Source of the DNA: Pseudomonas tensinigenes
GTDB lineage: Bacteria > Pseudomonadota > Gammaproteobacteria > Pseudomonadales > Pseudomonadaceae
DNA length: 64,000 nt
Assembly (NCBI RefSeq): GCF_014268445.2
Contig: NZ_CP077089.1
Span: 4,023,501-4,087,500 of the forward strand
Direction of reading: 5' to 3'
The position numbers were made by a program, and so were the translations under genes. This document shows, in pieces, positions 63,701 to 64,000 of the stretch. The notes beneath the pieces were generated by a model that saw only the letters and a program-made list of their open reading frames with translations, made no database searches and was not told the origin of the DNA. Positions within the stretch are counted from its first letter, which is position 1; each line of letters opens with the position of its first letter.

Positions 63701-63883
63701 CGCCGATTGCAGCAATGCCGGATCCAGCGGCCCGCTCAGTTCGACGTAACCGCCAATGTTATACAGCGGCGAATCACCGCGGCTGAGTTGGTCCAGCCAG
63801 ATATCCCGTTGGGCGGCAGTCAGCGCGAATGTCTCGACAGGCACGGACAGATCGCCCGCCACGTTGGCAGAAGTAGGCTGCAT
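57476..63883 (-). CDS. arfA: Lipopeptide NRPS, starter synthetase with two modules (ArfA-like)
   Basis: A 2135-aa initiation synthetase: C(starter)-A-T-C-A-T. The first condensation domain (about 1-440; FALTAAQRDIWLDQLSRGD, active site QAHHLIIDGW) belongs to the starter type that joins a beta-hydroxy fatty acid to residue 1. A1 carries the leucine pocket; A2 an acidic-residue pocket. C2 is a dual epimerisation/condensation domain, making residue 1 D. Carrier serines lie at about 1000 and 2073. The ATG at 63883 has AGAAGGA just upstream, giving a strong ribosome-binding site. It is probably the first gene of the lipopeptide operon. Regulators and the outer-membrane component commonly found just upstream would lie beyond the right edge. 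Confidence 0.96.
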   Translation of the reverse strand: MQPTSANVAGDLSVPVETFALTAAQRDIWLDQLSRGDSPLYNIGGYVELSGPLDPALLQSALESLVAANDALRIVLLSDVGHDGLPLQGFAQALRVVMPVHDVSGQPDPRSAARALVEAQMTQAFVLSGQALFRFSLIRLDRHRHWLAAQAHHLIIDGWAFALLFKSVGEIYSALCRGEHPRRAAPSYVGFIEDDARYHQSPRYERDQRYWLDKYRRLPEPLLIPRHREPLEPEAAPSRIHVEAFPAVLHERMKDCARQFGGSAFHVLLAALHVYFSRTAQRDEWVVGLPILNRSGARFKSTLGLFTQVSAMRMGFGRALSFGQLIKAIGDSLKQDFRHQRYPLSEMNRALGLLREDRAQLFELSVSYEQDDHDYRYGEASGHSVKVSNQHEATPLALHLRSNRYNDKAWLHLVYSPAYFSADEIASLTERLLLILEQGLECPALAIADFNLNSPAELILLNEWNNTRVSYPQGPLIHQRFLSRVAEQPDAVVATYQGRTLSYAELNQQANALAHHLLGLGVRPDDRVAIIARRSLETLIGLLAILKAGAAYVPIDPAHPPERLSYLLGDSAPVALLTQSDLRDRLPATALPVIELDRREWSLDNTTDPDLPGLATNNLAYVIYTSGSTGLPKGVMVEHRTLGNLVDWHCAAFGLAPGQHTSSLAGFGFDAMAWEVWPALCAGATLHLSPASEGNEDIDALLAWWRAQPLDVSFLPTPIAEYAFSKQLDHPTLRTLLIGGDRLRQFNRAQSFAVVNNYGPTEATVVATSGLITPGQALHIGKPVSNATAYLLDDQLRPVPIGIIGELYVGGAGVARGYLNRPDLTAERFLNDPFSAQPDARMYRTGDLARWRADGNLEYIGRNDDQVKVRGVRVELGEIEAALASHDAVQEAVVLVRDGQLLAWFTEREALDILQLHAHLTSRLPAAMLPAAYIRLATLPLTANGKLDRQALPAPGPEALIRRQYEAPQGDVEIALAQIWAEVLQVERVGRHDHFFELGGHSLLAVGLIERMRQIGMSSDVRVLFSQPTLAALAAAEGSGREVEVPANRIAADCTHITPELLPLVQLDQAMIERIVATVPGGAANVQDIYPLAPLQEGILYHHITAAQGDPYLLQSLLAFDSLERVEAFAAALRAVIARHDILRTAVVWEGLTSAVQVVWREAILPVQEVELDPAGGAIIDQLHARFDARRYRLDVSQAPLVRLMYARDPAHNRVVGILLFHHLAMDHIALEAMREEIHACLSGSAEPLAAPVPYRNYVAQTRLGVSEQEHEAFFRQMLADIDEPTLPFALQNVQGDGSNIEEAEQTLTSDLYQRLQQQARLAGVSVASLIHLAWAQVLAATSGQQSVVFGTVLMGRMQGGAGADRALGVFINTLPLRVDVGEGARAAVKSTHARLTALLAHEHASLALAQRCSGVAAPAPLFSALLNYRHSDDVEQKTSRQTWQGIETLANEERTNYPFTLSVDDLGTGLRLTTRTLSNIGALRICSYVQSALNGLVEALETTPQRPLNSLSLLPQEELQRLLIEFNDTAVDCPMDQPLQALFEQQVQRKPNAIAVQFAEQHLTYRQLNEQANRLAHHLRELGVQPDSRVAICVERGPELVIGLLGILKAGGAYVPLDPDYPLQRLNYMLQDSAPVALLVHAATRDLLGEPGVPLIDLDLGTWQDQPHDNPVPGLGATNLAYMIYTSGSTGTPKGVMIEHRSACNMVHWGSQLSPPTETGALLQKAPYSFDSSVWEIFWPLCSGMRLVLARADGNRDSAYVTQVIREQNITVVKFVPALLQQFIEQDDVSQCTSLTDVLNGGGELTVALARQVRERLPWVRLHNVYGPTETTVDSSGWTLEPGEPVPPTLVPIGKALSNTRLYVLDGCDQPVPIGVSGHLHIGGVGVARGYLGLAQLQAERFIDSPFVNGDRLYRTGDLVRYGADGNLEFLGRNDFQVKLRGVRLELGEIEARLLEHPAIREAVVLVRDERLVAYYSVRAEQAAPTLEALRAHVLAQLPEFMVPGAYVMLAALPLTPNDKIDRKALPEPGAEALLSRPYEAPEGDVESALAQIWAQVLNVEQVGRHDNFFELGGHSLLAVSLVARMRLAGLHVDARTLFSQPTLAALAAQTSRQAKQVEIAQTTIPNLNRKRRL
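60775..63883 (-). other. NRPS module 1: starter condensation, A domain for Leu, carrier
   Basis: Lipo-initiating condensation domain followed by an A domain with pocket DAWFLGNVVK, as in FGFDAMAWEVW, VSFLPTP and NNYGPTEATVVATSG. Confidence 0.88.
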
Positions 63884-63885
63884 AA

Positions 63886-63894
63886 GATCCTTCT
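63886..63894 (-). promoter_or_regulatory. Ribosome-binding site of arfA with a possible Rsm-type GGA
   Basis: AGAAGGATC on the minus strand, with GGA four bases before the ATG. It fixes the arfA start. The AAGGAT core resembles half of the RsmA/RsmE recognition motif that overlaps ribosome-binding sites of Gac-controlled genes; Rsm control is inference. Confidence 0.5.
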
Positions 63895-64000
63895 CATGAA
63901 ATTTTGCCGGTATTCAAGCATCGGCCCCGCCACCGACATGACACCTGAAACCCGGACAACCAACACCCTGATATGCGCCATCGGCGTGGTTATCGCAGGC

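Noticed and set aside
63896..64000. An open plus-strand frame running off the right edge, with a hydrophobic LICAIGVVIAG
   Set aside because: It could be the start of a divergent membrane protein gene, but it has no ribosome-binding site and overlaps the arfA leader. Too short to support.

Overview
The window is GC-rich chromosomal DNA from a fluorescent Pseudomonas of the P. fluorescens complex. Three things point there: protein sequences typical of the group, two REPIN-type repeats built on the common P. fluorescens REP palindrome, and a lipopeptide synthetase of the arthrofactin/amphisin type. No rRNA, tRNA, CRISPR, phage gene or transposase gene is visible.

Layout, left (1-23 kb): a TonB-dependent siderophore receptor cut by the left edge, with a Fur-box-like site; a paoC-type molybdenum hydroxylase subunit without its usual partner genes; a lipoprotein with two carboxymuconolactone decarboxylase domains; an oxidoreductase plus WYL-regulator operon; an electrophile-defence regulon (nemR, a DJ-1/PfpI protein, nemA) in which each gene has its own copy of a 15-bp NemR box; an iron-sulfur (6-4) photolyase; a hybrid sensor kinase overlapping tail to tail with a diguanylate cyclase; an MFS transporter; a secreted alpha/beta hydrolase; a YcaC-type hydrolase; a second diguanylate cyclase; and a LuxR-type regulator. 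At 21.9-23.2 kb two direct copies of a ~200-bp repeat flank a DUF6124-type gene broken by an amber codon, together with its long leader.

Layout, right (23-64 kb): one large biosynthetic region on the minus strand, transcribed from the right edge leftwards. It holds three NRPS genes with 2, 4 and 5 modules (ArfA/ArfB/ArfC-like), ending in tandem thioesterases, followed by macA and macB export genes. Adenylation-pocket residues and condensation-domain types read by eye predict an 11-residue lipopeptide: acyl-D-Leu-D-Asp(or Glu)-D-aThr-D-Leu-D-Leu-D-Ser-L-Leu-D-Gln-L-Leu-L-Ile-L-Asp/Glu, probably cyclised between Thr3 and residue 11. That matches the amphisin/tensin family rather than arthrofactin itself. 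A starter condensation domain takes the fatty acid, the eleven modules extend it, the thioesterases release and cyclise it, and MacAB exports it.

The most unusual points are the orphan paoC, the three-promoter NemR regulon that includes a DJ-1 protein, the amber-interrupted DUF6124 gene between twin repeats, the REPIN between arfA and arfB, and the differing codes of the two acidic-residue modules. All functional statements come from reading the sequence and family knowledge; no database search was run.
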